From the NCBI RefSeq assembly GCF_018991925.1, contig NW_024727893.1:1-64000 (forward strand): 64,000 nucleotides of DNA, given 5' to 3'. This stretch comes from Homarus americanus (taxonomy: Eukaryota; Arthropoda; Malacostraca; Decapoda; Nephropidae). Below are positions 1 to 9,659 of the stretch, one piece after another (within the stretch, counting starts at the first letter, position 1; every line of letters begins with the position of its first letter). The translations under genes were made by a program, and so were the position numbers. The notes under the pieces are model-generated. The model was given only the letters and a program-made list of their open reading frames with translations. It made no database searches and was not told the DNA's origin.

Positions 1-740
1 GGCTTCGTTAGATGTGTTTGAGGTCCTGTGTTGGAGGATCTCGCCATCCAGTGGAAGGAGGGTCGGTTCTACCATGACGTCCCGGCAGATTTCCTTCAAC
101 ATATTTGCTGTGAGATCCCTTACCTCGTCATGCCTCATGCATATGAAGCCCCCCTTCTTGCAAACCATGGCGTGATCGCCATCATAGGAATAGCCACACA
201 CGCATTGGGAGGGCAAACCGTCTACTGGCCAACCGTACCTTAGAGCAATGGCATCTGTAAATTCTTGTTTGTTAAGGCTGAAACCATTTGCCCTTATCGG
301 TAATGTAGTTAACCAGTTCGAGGCGCCCACCTCCTGCGCTATAGCTACTTTTTTTGTCAAATTTTCTGGAACCAGCAGCAATAGTTGCTGCAACATGTCA
401 TTTTGGCAGTGCTGCCGATCTGTTGTAATGGACCTACGGATCTTATTAACTTCGCTGGTGTCCACTTCCCTTGTTGCATTCTGGGCTATTATGTGGTCAG
501 TGAGGGCTGCCGTGAGCTTAAGTGAATTTTGATGTTCAGAGTCAGCAATCTCCTCTGGATTAGTTAGTCCCATCCCTCCCAGTCTTGGTGGAAGTGCAAG
601 AAGTGTTCTTTCTTCTAGAGTTAAGTCGTGGTGTTTCACTAGTTTGGGAATGAACTTGACACTGATTGCTTCTTCCAAAGGGTGGAGGAGGGGTCGGATC
701 TCAGGGATGGTACGCATCAGGTAGTTCGATGCTTGACTCC
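1..740 (-). pseudogene. LINE C-terminal part (CCHC knuckle and start of endonuclease), frameshifted
   Basis: Reading the minus strand with codons starting at 720, 717 and so on gives an open frame from about 735 to base 1. It contains PRLGGMGLTNP (about 588-556), then CVCG (about 204-193), HAMVC (about 174-160), KKGGF and RHDEVRD (about 138-118), and EPTLLP (about 66-49). The spacing matches the CCHC knuckle and RH motif of R2-type LINEs. The join to the upstream frame falls at about 725-740, where the THG motif of the reverse transcriptase frame meets YLMRTIPEIRP in this frame. One insertion or deletion explains it. Nothing can be said of the 3' UTR, which is off the window. Confidence 0.7.
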
Positions 741-2729
741 ATGTGTGAATGCTGCAAAGGCCGCATGTGGCTCTGTGTTTGCAATCTCCGATAGAGCATG
801 GACTTCGCTAACCCACTCATTCACCTTTCCCCCTACGTACTGGGTCTTGAAGTCCGTAGTGCCAATTACTGCGCCTAGATGTCTTTGGCCGTCCTTAGTA
901 ATTTTGACCTCACTTTCGCCGAAAACCTCCAAAGCCCGATCATAATGATCTGGCTTCACGATGAGGAAGGATTTGCTGGCGTTAGGGTGGTACCCTATTT
1001 GTGGACCTCGGGATGTTACCAGGTCCCACCACTTTTTGATGTCCTCCACTTTTCCTGCTCCTGTGAGGTCATCAGCATATGCCACTTGTTTGACCCCAGT
1101 TGTTTCATACTTTATTTCTTGTTGGAGCACTGATAGGCCTATTGCATACATTGCCATTGCAACAGGGTCCCCCTGTGTTGTTCCCTCGGTCGACTGTAGG
1201 ATGGTATCACCTCGTAGAGCCTTGTTGTTTACTATGTAGAGGTCTGAAGGATTCCTATACGAATTTTCAACATACATGGCAAAGCTAGGACACTTGATCT
1301 TGATGTTGTGCAGTGCAGCCTTGCGGTTAAGTATGTTGAATGCGTTTGAAGCATCCACCAGGAGAACGGCCTCACAATCACGCTGCTCAAATATCAATCT
1401 CATGGCGTGAATGGCCGCCTCCCCACCAGCCTGGTGGCCAGCACACACTTGTAGGTTTCCTGCTGCTGCCCTGACATCGTCCTTTACCACCTCCATTATG
1501 CACTTTCCGATGATCCGCCTCAGCACTTCCCCCACCCCTATAGGTCTACATCCTGGTTTCTTTTCCAGAGGAATAAGGCAGCAGGCCGTCAGAGCCTGGA
1601 GGTGATGGCAGCAAGAGGATGCAAGCTTTCTTGCAAGGGCGGCAATGGCAGTGCAGAGATCGCTTGCTACAGGGCCAAACTTGTTTGTGCTGAGGATGAC
1701 TCTCCAACCGTTTGCATCCAGACCTGAAGGGCCGGCTCCTCCTCGAGTCTTCAGTGCCTTTTTCCACACCATCTCTCCTGTTATTTTCTCGAACAGGACA
1801 ACATTTGGTGGGATATAGGCACCCTGGAGCCTGATGCCTTCATCTTCACTTGCAGGGGGATGTTTCTCTCTCAGTAGTTGTAAAGTCGCTCTGTTTATTG
1901 GCATCACCCCACCGGAAGATTCCTGAGTGAGAGATCTTACCGCGAGAGACACTTTTCCCACCCGCATTTTGTTTCCAAATTTTCTTGCCACGTCATCGGT
2001 GTTTTGCTTTCCGTCACCCGTAGATTTTAGTCTCTCCTGCAGTGTTCTTGCTTCACATAGGAGATCATCTAGGGCCCCAGTCCGCCACATTGTCGATCTT
2101 CTCTTCATTGCTGCCACATTTTCTTTGTGCTTAGCCTTTGTGTGTGTCCTCTGACAAAAAAGATGTGGTATTATTGCCAGTATTTGAAGAGCTAGGGGGG
2201 CGAGGAAGCGGTCCTGAGTGTAATCAGTCATGAAGAAAGTCATCTCCCGAATCATTTCTTTGGTGGCCGCACACTTGGGTGGTTCAAATAAGTTAGCGGG
2301 CGACCATTTGACAATTTCTGAGTAGGTTTCTTTGACCCATACGCCTGCATTTTCCATCGACATGCCTTTCCACTGAGGCGGCAGTCTCTCATTCTCCTCC
2401 TGGACACCTGCTACTGAGGGGGCAGCATTTATTAGTACTACATTTTCGGGTTGAGTAGACTCACTGCTATCATTTGGGATATCATCGGGTGGTTGGGTCC
2501 CGGCGATATCCACTGTGGCCGCCTGTGTCGGCTCCCTGCGACGTGGGTTCCGACACTGGTCTAGCTTCCTGCAATTCACACATGGTCGGTTGTTTCTCGC
2601 ACAAACACAATTTGTGCAGTTTTGGTTCGGGCTAGCACAGACGCAGCAAGGAATGTTACCAGGCATAGTGACCAGCACCTTGGGCGACGGTAACGTCCGC
2701 CTCCGGACATCTGATTTAGTCCCAGGCAC
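717..2729 (-). CDS. LINE polyprotein N-terminal part: Cys-rich domain and reverse transcriptase
   Basis: A 670-codon open frame. Residues about 28-60 form a cysteine cluster (CCVC, CTNCVC, CVNC) that probably binds zinc and nucleic acid. Residues about 330-620 hold the reverse transcriptase: PSGLDANGWR near 334-343, the catalytic VDASNAF near 458-464, TTQGDP near 517-522 and the catalytic YADD at 551-554. All three catalytic aspartates are present. The reaction expected of the family is target-primed reverse transcription of the element's RNA. The frame stops at 717, but homologous sequence continues in another frame to base 1, so this is not the natural end. The start used is the first Met; MPGNIPCC at codon 22 is an alternative. 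Confidence 0.75.
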   Translation of the reverse strand: MPGTKSDVRRRTLPSPKVLVTMPGNIPCCVCASPNQNCTNCVCARNNRPCVNCRKLDQCRNPRRREPTQAATVDIAGTQPPDDIPNDSSESTQPENVVLINAAPSVAGVQEENERLPPQWKGMSMENAGVWVKETYSEIVKWSPANLFEPPKCAATKEMIREMTFFMTDYTQDRFLAPLALQILAIIPHLFCQRTHTKAKHKENVAAMKRRSTMWRTGALDDLLCEARTLQERLKSTGDGKQNTDDVARKFGNKMRVGKVSLAVRSLTQESSGGVMPINRATLQLLREKHPPASEDEGIRLQGAYIPPNVVLFEKITGEMVWKKALKTRGGAGPSGLDANGWRVILSTNKFGPVASDLCTAIAALARKLASSCCHHLQALTACCLIPLEKKPGCRPIGVGEVLRRIIGKCIMEVVKDDVRAAAGNLQVCAGHQAGGEAAIHAMRLIFEQRDCEAVLLVDASNAFNILNRKAALHNIKIKCPSFAMYVENSYRNPSDLYIVNNKALRGDTILQSTEGTTQGDPVAMAMYAIGLSVLQQEIKYETTGVKQVAYADDLTGAGKVEDIKKWWDLVTSRGPQIGYHPNASKSFLIVKPDHYDRALEVFGESEVKITKDGQRHLGAVIGTTDFKTQYVGGKVNEWVSEVHALSEIANTEPHAAFAAFTHGVKHRTT

Positions 2730-2751
2730 AAGATTATACTGGTTCTTGTGA

Positions 2752-3375
2752 GGGAAGGGCGGAGAGGTGACAGGCTGGACTGGTGTGTCCAGGTAGTAGG
2801 GGCATACGTGCGCGCGTGGGTGTGTAGGTTACCCCCCCTAATAGCGACCATCCATACATCAGAATGATACACTATGGACAAGAGTTTGTCACACCAGGCA
2901 CTAGTTTATATTTCCTTGGCACAAATAACCACTATTTATATGGTCTCACTGGTGTAATATCAGTTATGTATACTCACTAGGTTCGTCGAGACCCTACATT
3001 AAGAGTCCGTTACTATGGTGGGGGGGGGGTGGGGGCGACCGCATGGGCAGCACTCTCGGCCCCATAGGGGCGATAGTCTCGGGACCACCCCTGTCACAGT
3101 AGGCCTAACGACACTGACCTTGGCGCCGAGCCTTCTCATTATCCTACCACTGACCCAGCACAGGTCACCACTCACTTGGTGAACGCCGGTGAACACACGG
3201 AATATTTACAATTTATGCCGTAAGGGATGAGAAGAAACCTTGGGTGGCAATGCCTAGGGTGACATCCGATATTCACGGACACATTGTCAAATTCCCGCTC
3301 CCACACAACGAGTATGTCCCCACCAATAACACTTTAGATCAGGAGGGACGGTCCACGACACCCACGCCGCGCCGC
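2752..3375. other. Intergenic sequence, nothing recognised
   Basis: This stretch may hold the 5' UTR of the minus-strand LINE, but no promoter or boundary could be fixed. It includes a short poly-G run near 3020. No reading frame with recognisable protein similarity was found. Confidence 0.4.
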
Positions 3376-3465
3376 GCCCACTACTTCTACTACTACTACA
3401 ACTACCACACACATCTTCACTAGTAGTACTACTACTACTACTACTACACACATCTTCACTACTAG

Positions 3466-3501
<36 letters not shown>

Positions 3502-4078
3502 AACTACTACCACACACATCTTCACTACCACCACGAGACTACTATTACACACAACTTTACTACTACAAGTCTACTACTACCACTACTACTATTACTCACA
3601 CACACATCTTCACTACCACCACGAGACTACTATTACACACAACTATACTACTACAAGTCTACTACTACCACTACTACTATTACTCGCACACACATCTTCA
3701 CTACAACCACGAGACTAATACTAGACTAATACTACTACCATCACACACATATTAACTACTATCACGAGACTACTACTACTACTACTCCTACTACTACCAC
3801 ACATATCTTCACTACTCCTACCACACACATCTTCACTACTACTACTACTAATACTACAACTACTACCACATACATCTTCACTACAACCACGAGACATTTT
3901 AACTACTATCACGAGACTACTACTACTGCCACTATTACTACTTCTACTACTATCACACACATATTCACTACTACCACGAGACTAGTACTACTACAACTAC
4001 TACCACGCACATATTCACTACTACCACGATACTACTACTACTACTGTGCACACACACACACACACACACACATACCTC
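3376..4078. repeat. ACT-type trinucleotide tract mixed with a minisatellite
   Basis: The region is built from ACT/TAC triplets interrupted by the phrase CACACATCTTCACTAC and CCACGAGACTACT. Two adjacent copies of a unit of about 90 bp (near 3526-3610 and 3612-3700) are almost identical. It ends in a CA dinucleotide tract at about 4048-4072. Open frames across it only reflect the triplet repeat (poly-Ser or poly-Val) and are not genes. Confidence 0.9.
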
Positions 4079-4082
4079 TTAC

Positions 4083-4090
4083 TATAAATA
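4083..4090 (+). promoter_or_regulatory. Possible TATA box upstream of the retropepsin-like ORF
   Basis: TATAAATA lies 65 bp before the ATG at 4155 and just after a CA tract. The position suits a core promoter with a short 5' UTR. No clear initiator motif could be fixed, so this is a sequence-only suggestion. Confidence 0.35.
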
Positions 4091-4154
4091 TTCAAGTGTT
4101 AATCTCGTTAAACTAGACCTAACAGTATAGTTTACGAGAAGCATAAAACACATT

Positions 4155-5165
4155 ATGAAGTTCCCCCGCAAGACAGAGCGCGGAGCAATTCACCTTCGCT
4201 CCCGTGTGGTGCCGCCAGCTGGTGTTCGTAGGAGTGCAAGGTTGGCGAACAAAGGACCCTTTTGGTTCCTTAAGGACTTAATGAGTTGTGGCCCATGTGT
4301 CCGTAGGTGGTGCTGGGAACTAGAGGACCTCCCCGATAACACCTTTAGGTTATATATTGATCCTGCGCCTCAAACCTGTGACTTCCCCGTTTGCGATATA
4401 GACACTATCCCTGTCTGCTTGACGGACTCACAGCACGTTTCAACCACTATCAACGAGGAGCCTTGTCAGTTCCTGGTGGACTCCGGGGTGGGCAAGGTGG
4501 ACCTTACTCACGAGTCTGCCCTCAGCGTCGGAGTCCTTGGTCGACAGTGTCGATGGAGACGAAAGCCCGTGTATGAATCTGGTCTAAAGTACCAGAAGAT
4601 GCGGGTTGGTTGCACTAATAATGTTGAGATATAGTTCAACCACGACATCAAAATAACCTGCAGAGCGCGTGTGCTCCCTTCAACGTCTAAGGGTTATGAA
4701 AACAAGATCGGCAGTTCACTCCTGCAAAAGACTCGCACCATCCAGAGATGGCAGCCAGAATCTGAACTGTACATCAGGGACAATGAGCCAGGATACTGGA
4801 AGAGACAAGTTATTCCTGCGTCACAGTATCTCTATGCCAACGCATATTTCACCCCGTCATGCGAGGGTCCCCGAATGAAAATAAAGATAGAGTCAGGTGA
4901 GCCTGACTTTATTGTCGCCACCCACGTCGCTAAAAATCTTGAATCGTGGGGCGTGAACCCCAGCAACGTCGAGATCCATATGAAAGGGTTAACCTTCTTG
5001 AGGGCTGAGAACATAAAGGTGAGGGACATGAGCACCTTTGACTTTATAATAGGTTATGGTTTTCTCAGGAACTACCGCTGTGCTCTCGACTATGAGAAAA
5101 AAGATCTCTATCTGCAAACATCTGACAGAAAAGTCCGCTCACACTTACGGACGATGAAACTGTGA
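4155..5165 (+). pseudogene. Two-domain retropepsin-like protein, one in-frame TAG (readthrough or pseudogene)
   Basis: One reading frame runs from ATG 4155 to TGA 5163-5165, broken only by a TAG at 4632-4634. The first part (159 codons) has a basic N-terminus with RRSARLANK and an aspartic-protease-like DSG at residues 109-111 (QFLVDSG). After the TAG the same frame continues: KIGSSLLQ with a trailing ELYI looks like the end of the first protease fold. A second half follows with IKIESGEPDFIV (ESG where DSG is expected) and FIIGYGFLRNYR...DLYL, the usual retropepsin C-terminal signature. So two retropepsin-like halves lie in tandem in one chain, as in pepsin-type enzymes, with the second active-site Asp replaced by Glu. 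A TATA-like box and an AATAAA flank the unit. Candidate introns around the TAG (GT at 4605 or 4609 to AG at 4663) do not keep frame. Function is unknown; it may be a protease remnant of a retroelement or a co-opted gene. Confidence 0.55.
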
Positions 5166-5329
5166 GACCGTTGAGTCGTGGCCCAGTATGCCCTGGTGTG
5201 TCCCTCAAGGCCTCGGTGTGTCCCTCAAGGCCAGTAGTGTTGTGTCTTCAATGATAATCATTAATTTGAAGCACACACATGGAATGTTCTTGTTCTGTAA
5301 AGTTTGCATATGTTATATAATTTATGTGT

Positions 5330-5335
5330 AATAAA
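5330..5335 (+). terminator. Poly(A) signal AATAAA after the retropepsin-like ORF
   Basis: AATAAA lies 165 bp after the TGA at 5163-5165, in AT-rich sequence. With the upstream TATA-like box it defines a transcription-unit-like stretch of about 1.25 kb. Duplicated GTGTGTCCCTCAAGGCC phrases lie between the stop codon and the signal (about 5197-5232). Confidence 0.45.
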
Positions 5336-5395
5336 TGTAATCTATCTTCTGGTTAACAAAACTTTTTAATCACCCTAGACTACTACGACTACATG

Positions 5396-5553
5396 GCCTC
5401 CAGCCTCCCCCAATAGCCACACCTTCGACACTATTTTATAACCTTAAAATTAACTATCCTAATACTATTTTTTTTAAACGTAACCTCCAGCCTCCCCCAA
5501 TATGCCACACCTTTGCCACTATTTTATTACCTTAAAATTAAATATCCTAATAC
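5396..5553. repeat. Two tandem copies of a unit of about 70 bp
   Basis: Copies at 5396-5466 and 5484-5553 both read CCTCCAGCCTCCCCCAATA, then GCCACACCTT..CACTATTTTAT, ACCTTAAAATTAA and TATCCTAATAC, with a few substitutions. A T-run and short spacer separate them. No coding potential. Confidence 0.8.
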
Positions 5554-5569
5554 AAAAGTAACTACCCTA

Positions 5570-6506
5570 GCTGTGTTGAGTTAGTTGAGCTGCAGATCCA
5601 TGCAGCATTCAGTGACTGTTGCCTCGTAGTTAATATCTGTAACTGTTGTCGGCTTTGGGGTGGGTTCGGTTATATGTTGGCTTACAAAACAGTCCTGGAT
5701 TGTTTCAAGAAAATCCTCTGATTCTGCGTTACCAGTAAGGTCAATCCAATCTATTTGGCTAAAGTTAAAGTCGTCTACTATACAGACTTTGCTATCAAGA
5801 TTAGGAGGTCTATATATTACTCTTGTGATTAATTTTTCCCTACCATCGATTAATTCTATCCATTTTTTTTTTTGTATTCTGCTCAGTTTTTATTTCCGTA
5901 TTTATTTCACACTTCAGATTATCCCTGACATACAATAGATTGTTACTCCGCCTCCTTTCCTAATCTGCCTATCGGTATGGAATAATTTATAACCTGTAAT
6001 TTAGTATTCGACAGGTAACTCACGCGAGTCTAGGCTTATCCATGTTTCGGTGAATGCTATTATATGGACTTTTTCGGTACATACCAACGCCCTGATCATT
6101 TTGTTTCTCATACTTCTACTGTTTGCGAAGTAGACATTTAAGTTAGTCGTGTTTTGAGTCCTCTCTTTGTCGTGTTTAGGTTTTAACTCCCTGCCTAATT
6201 TAGCTTTGTCATAATTCCTAGCACTATTTCCCTGACACCTTTCACTTTGTTTACCCGCTCCCACTGCAGTCTCCTCCACTCCCGTGCTCATATGTTCTCC
6301 TAGCAGTTTAAAGACTTCGGCATCTTTTGAACTGCCCTCTCGAGAGAGTCAGCCAGGGTTGCCACCCCATCCTTAGACAGATGCACCCCATTCCTAGCAT
6401 AAAGGTCCCTTCGGTGGTCACGGATGTGTGTGTGTGTGTGTGTGTGTGGGATGATTTTTCTCCTGAGCCTTACAATCCCCTCAAACACCTCCTGGCACAC
6501 ACACAC
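5570..6506 (-). pseudogene. CR1-like LINE fragment (end of ORF1 and AP endonuclease), decayed
   Basis: Minus-strand frames give parts of one LINE. Near 6430-6330 is LYARNGVHLSKDGVATLADSL, typical of the SGNH-like end of CR1-type ORF1. From 6165 to 6050 is the start of an AP endonuclease (VYFANSRSMRNK, then HIIAFTETWIS with the catalytic-region ETW). Further down come RKGGGVTIY, then VIYRPPN, VDDFNF and QDCFVSQHITEPT near 5690-5650. The frame is broken by an in-frame TAA at 6001-6003 and by a shift in the poly-T run near 5867. A CA/TG tract at about 6425-6448 interrupts the ORF1 part. The endonuclease would nick target DNA in an active element; this copy cannot make it. Confidence 0.7.
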
Positions 6507-6539
6507 ACAGACAGAAGGAGGTCAGTCTCTGGTCGTTGA

Positions 6540-7074
6540 GGCGCGTAAGGCAGTTTTACGGTGATGTTCCGCCAAGTCAAACAAGATTGGTGGTACGCGA
6601 GAGCCCGATTTATAACCCTGGAGGAGAGACATATTCCCGCGATACCATTTTTCTCCAGGTATATGTGGATAAAAGAATAATATCCACCACTTACCTTACA
6701 GTCTTAGTGTAATTTGGAGGCCATTTTGTAGGGATATTTTGTAGGGATATTTTGTATTGATATTTTGCAGGGATATTTTAGGTAGTATCAGATAAGCCAG
6801 AAAGCTTGTGTGTTTTAACTCTACTTCTTTACGGATTGAAAAAAAAATCTCTTGAAAATCGAGAAAATCCAAAAACGTGTTTTTTTTTTTCTTTAGTTTA
6901 ACAAATTTATTGACAAAGCTTGGAGTACAGTTTGCCTATTCTGAGTAATTCAGTCAAGTCGTGACACTGAGGGTGGTGTCACTTCTCACTGCCACGCAGG
7001 ACAGAGGTTCATACACAAAGAAATACCTCATATTCACTAACGGTATATATAGGCCAGAGTCATGTGGGTAATAT
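6540..7074. other. Non-coding, short 16-bp direct repeats at 6725-6782
   Basis: A phrase GATATTTTGTAGG / GATATTTTGTATT / GATATTTTGCAGG is repeated head to tail at about 6725-6782. The rest is AT-rich with no recognisable gene. The phrase CACTGCCACGCAGGAC near 6983-6999 recurs with changes near 7408-7423, on the other side of the LTR-like repeat at 7075-7388. Confidence 0.5.
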
Positions 7075-7388
7075 TGTATGTATATTATGTATGCTGTATG
7101 TATATTATGTATGTACTCCATTTATATACACTATTTATTCAGCCTAGCTAGCAGCGTGTGGCAATGTATTTACCATGTCCCACATGCTTAATTAATGTGC
7201 CTGGCGACATATGGAAGCTGCTAATATATCACTTACCACATGTCGCCCTAGAGGCTAGTTGACCCCCATACAGAGTAAGGAGTGCAACCTCCCTTGTGTA
7301 CATATCTGTTTATCCAGTAAATAGAACCTACGAAAACTATACAGGTGTTTGTGTTCGCTCCTGTAGATAGAACTTGATACCCAGAACA
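7075..7388. repeat. LTR-like dispersed repeat, copy 1
   Basis: This 314-bp segment starts TGTATGTATATTATGTATG and ends CCCAGAACA. It is clearly homologous to 40703-41548 once a 523-bp insertion there is removed: shared phrases include TGCCTGGCGA, GGAAGCTGCTAATRTA, CACTTACCACATGTCGCC, AATAGAACCTAC and TGTTCGCTCCTGTAG. TG...CA ends and a late AATAGAACC..CTCCTGTAG portion suggest an LTR, and copy 2 is preceded by a purine-rich GGGGGAGG. No target duplication is evident here. A degenerate transposon end is the alternative. Confidence 0.55.
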
Positions 7389-7585
7389 CGTACGGATGTC
7401 ACTGTTCACTGCCATGCAGGACACCCTCCAAAAACGTGGATTCAACTTGTTAAATTTTCTCAAGGGTAAAATATCCTCCACCCTGGCTGGCTCCTCGTCT
7501 CGAGGTGTATCTAATGAGGCAATTAAACTAAAGACACAAAGATCACACCGTCAAGATGGCGTTATTACAGTTACACTGAGTCTTC

Positions 7586-7762
7586 CCCCCCCCCCCTCTC
7601 ACTGGAGTCTCTCGGTTTCCCCTTGTTACGAGAGACAAATATACTATACGTAAAAGTAGGTGTAAAAGGTTCCCCAGGGTCGGTCTCTCTCTCTCAACTC
7701 CTTTCCCCATGCATCTTTCTCTCTGTCTGCTTATATCTACATACTTCTCTCCGTGCATTCTT

Positions 7763-7804
<42 letters not shown>
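7586..7804. repeat. Poly-C run and CT microsatellite
   Basis: A C-run at about 7586-7597 is followed by interrupted and then pure TC dinucleotides, the longest at about 7767-7804. Polypeptides encoded across it (Arg-Glu, Leu-Ser repeats) are artefacts of the repeat. Confidence 0.9.
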
Positions 7805-7807
<3 letters not shown>

Positions 7808-7945
7808 ATTTTAAACATTGTTATTACAACTTGTTTACAGCCGCGTGGCCAGAGTAAAATATGAATACAATTTAGATACAGACTTATTTGCATAATTCAT
7901 ACCTGAAATTCAAATATTGTTTTCGCTCTGGAGTTGTGACCAGGC

Positions 7946-7946
<1 letters not shown>

Positions 7947-8011
<65 letters not shown>

Positions 8012-8045
8012 CATTATTAATAGTAGTAGTAGTAGTAGTAGTAGT
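7947..8045. repeat. TTA trinucleotide tract passing into GTA tract
   Basis: About 20 TTA units from 7947 are followed by a short interruption and then GTA/AGT units to about 8045. A simple-sequence tract without coding function. Confidence 0.9.
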
Positions 8046-8765
8046 CAATGTTGTTGTTGTTATGAAATATTGGTTGTGTATAGATAATTTAGAACGAGAC
8101 GATTAGTAAGAGGGAATTGATACCACATCATCAGTGAATAGATGATTCGTAAGACACGATTGGTAAAAGACGATTATTAAACCACCATTAGAAACAAATT
8201 ACTGACAAAACACCATTCAAACCAGATAACAGCTACATATATTAGTGAGAGACGATTAGTAAGTTAATGGTGTGTGTGGACGATGGTGCGGGCAGCGTTA
8301 GTAACCTAGGCGTGAAACTCTTGCTCATTAGTATTGCATTTATCATAACACCGCTACTGAGGGGGGGGGGGAGGTGCCAGATAGTCTTCGGATTTGTATT
8401 TATTCGTATAGTAATGAGATTGACACACATACACACTAGGGTGTGTCAATTTTGTCAACATGTTAAAAATCAAATTTGGTAGTCAAAATATTGTGCCTCT
8501 TTATGTCTAAACTTGAGATTAGCAAACAAAAATGAATTGAAATAACCCTCACCTACATCAATTATACCTTAAAGTTTCAAATATCAGTATTTCAACAAAT
8601 TAATGAGACTTGATTAGAATTATTCACTTGATATTAACTAATCTCATGTAAGCATATGGATTATGGAGTATTTTATGGTTCTATAGCTTGTGTACAATAT
8701 GCATGTCAGAACATGAACATGAACAGGCTCTCCGTGTGGGACAGTTTAATTCTTGTTTTGACTTG

Positions 8766-9361
8766 TGTTACGAACCCCTCCACCCAGCACTACGAACCAC
8801 GCCATCTATTGTCCTGATCTACCTACCCAGCACCACGAGCAACGCCATCTAGGGACGAGACACGAGTATGACTCGTCTTAGTTACCACTCCGGGGTTTCT
8901 CTTCTCCATATCCTGGTTGTTGCGTCACCTCCTCAAAGTCTTCTTTGTCAGCTCCAATTCGAGGAGAGAGCACTTGGCTCTGGGAAGTGACCACAGGATC
9001 ATCTATCCTCTAAACCTACGTGCAGTGACTACCTACCGTCTTCTACAATACTCAGCCTTACTCGTCAGCCATCTCAGCTCCTCACTTAAGTACTTGTATT
9101 AACTCCCCCACGTCCACTTGCTTCAAAATTGTTTGTGGTATTAATATGTATATACTGTTAATGTTTAGGTTAAGTTTGGTTAAGGGTAATTTATACGCTG
9201 AATATTTTGTTAAGGGATTTATGGTACTCTATTATATACAACGAAAACTCGCATCCTTTGTCTACCCTTTTATAGTCCGATTGTCTTTGTTTTTTTATTG
9301 TTGTTACCTGTTGGGATCTGGGTAGACGTATAACTATATTCTAAATCCCCAACTCGTAACA
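8766..9361. mobile_element. Solo LTR (596 bp) nested in the transposon
   Basis: The segment begins TGTTACGAAC and ends ACTCGTAACA, so TGTTACGA and TCGTAACA form an inverted terminal repeat with TG...CA ends as in LTRs. CTTG precedes the left end and follows the right end, giving a 4-bp target duplication. Internally there is a short tandem phrase (about 8775-8850, CACCCAGCAC.ACGA then GCCATCTA, twice). No internal retrotransposon genes are present, so this is what unequal recombination between two LTRs leaves. A Gypsy-type origin is plausible but not shown. Confidence 0.75.
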
Positions 9362-9481
9362 CTTGTACCAAGCGTGAGGATAAGGCGCCCGGCTCACTCT
9401 CCTTCTAGATATCATAGACGGTGGTTTGCTCTCATTGCACTTGCACCTACTCTACCAGACGAATTCTACATTTTAATTATT

Positions 9482-9648
9482 GTAAGTAGGGCATATTGAT
9501 TGTCGCAGTTACTTATATCATTGTATAAAACATTATGTTCTAAGAAATTATTATGTTATTTCTGTTACAGCATTTTTGATAAACAAATTGATATTTTTTG
9601 AAACAACAATTGAATTATGAAACATTGAAATATTTTTCTATTTGTCAG
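9482..9648 (+). other. Predicted 5' UTR intron of the transposase-like gene
   Basis: A strong donor GTAAGT lies at 9482-9487 and a pyrimidine-rich acceptor ending TTTGTCAG at 9641-9648, just before the ATG at 9660. The related copy has the same arrangement (GTAAAT at 50921 and TTTCTGTTTCAG ending 51052 before ATG 51087). Conservation of an acceptor directly upstream of the ORF in two diverged copies supports a spliced leader exon. Exon 1 boundaries are not known. Confidence 0.45.
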
Positions 9649-9659
9649 ATAGTGTGAAG

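Larger units (their letters stand above)
1..2729 (-). mobile_element. R2-like (restriction-like endonuclease type) LINE, partial, 3' end beyond window
   Basis: A non-LTR retrotransposon runs on the minus strand from about 2729 leftwards and leaves the window at base 1. It codes for a cysteine-rich N-terminus, a reverse transcriptase and, in a second frame, a thumb/linker region followed by a C-x-C-G...H-x3-C motif, a GG...RH(D)EV motif and an EPT stretch. R2-type LINEs have the same order of CCHC knuckle, RH motif and restriction-like endonuclease. The endonuclease active site itself lies outside the window. One frameshift near 725-740 separates the two frames, so the copy is probably inactive. 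R2-group assignment is inference from motif order; another related clade such as NeSL, R4 or Hero is possible. Confidence 0.7.

Noticed and set aside
4605..4663. Intron removing the TAG in the retropepsin-like ORF
   Set aside because: Candidate GT-AG pairs (59 or 55 bp) do not preserve the frame and are very short.
7396..7653. 85-codon frame right after the LTR-like repeat as a gag start
   Set aside because: No gag features, no primer-binding site, and the frame runs into a poly-C and CT tract.
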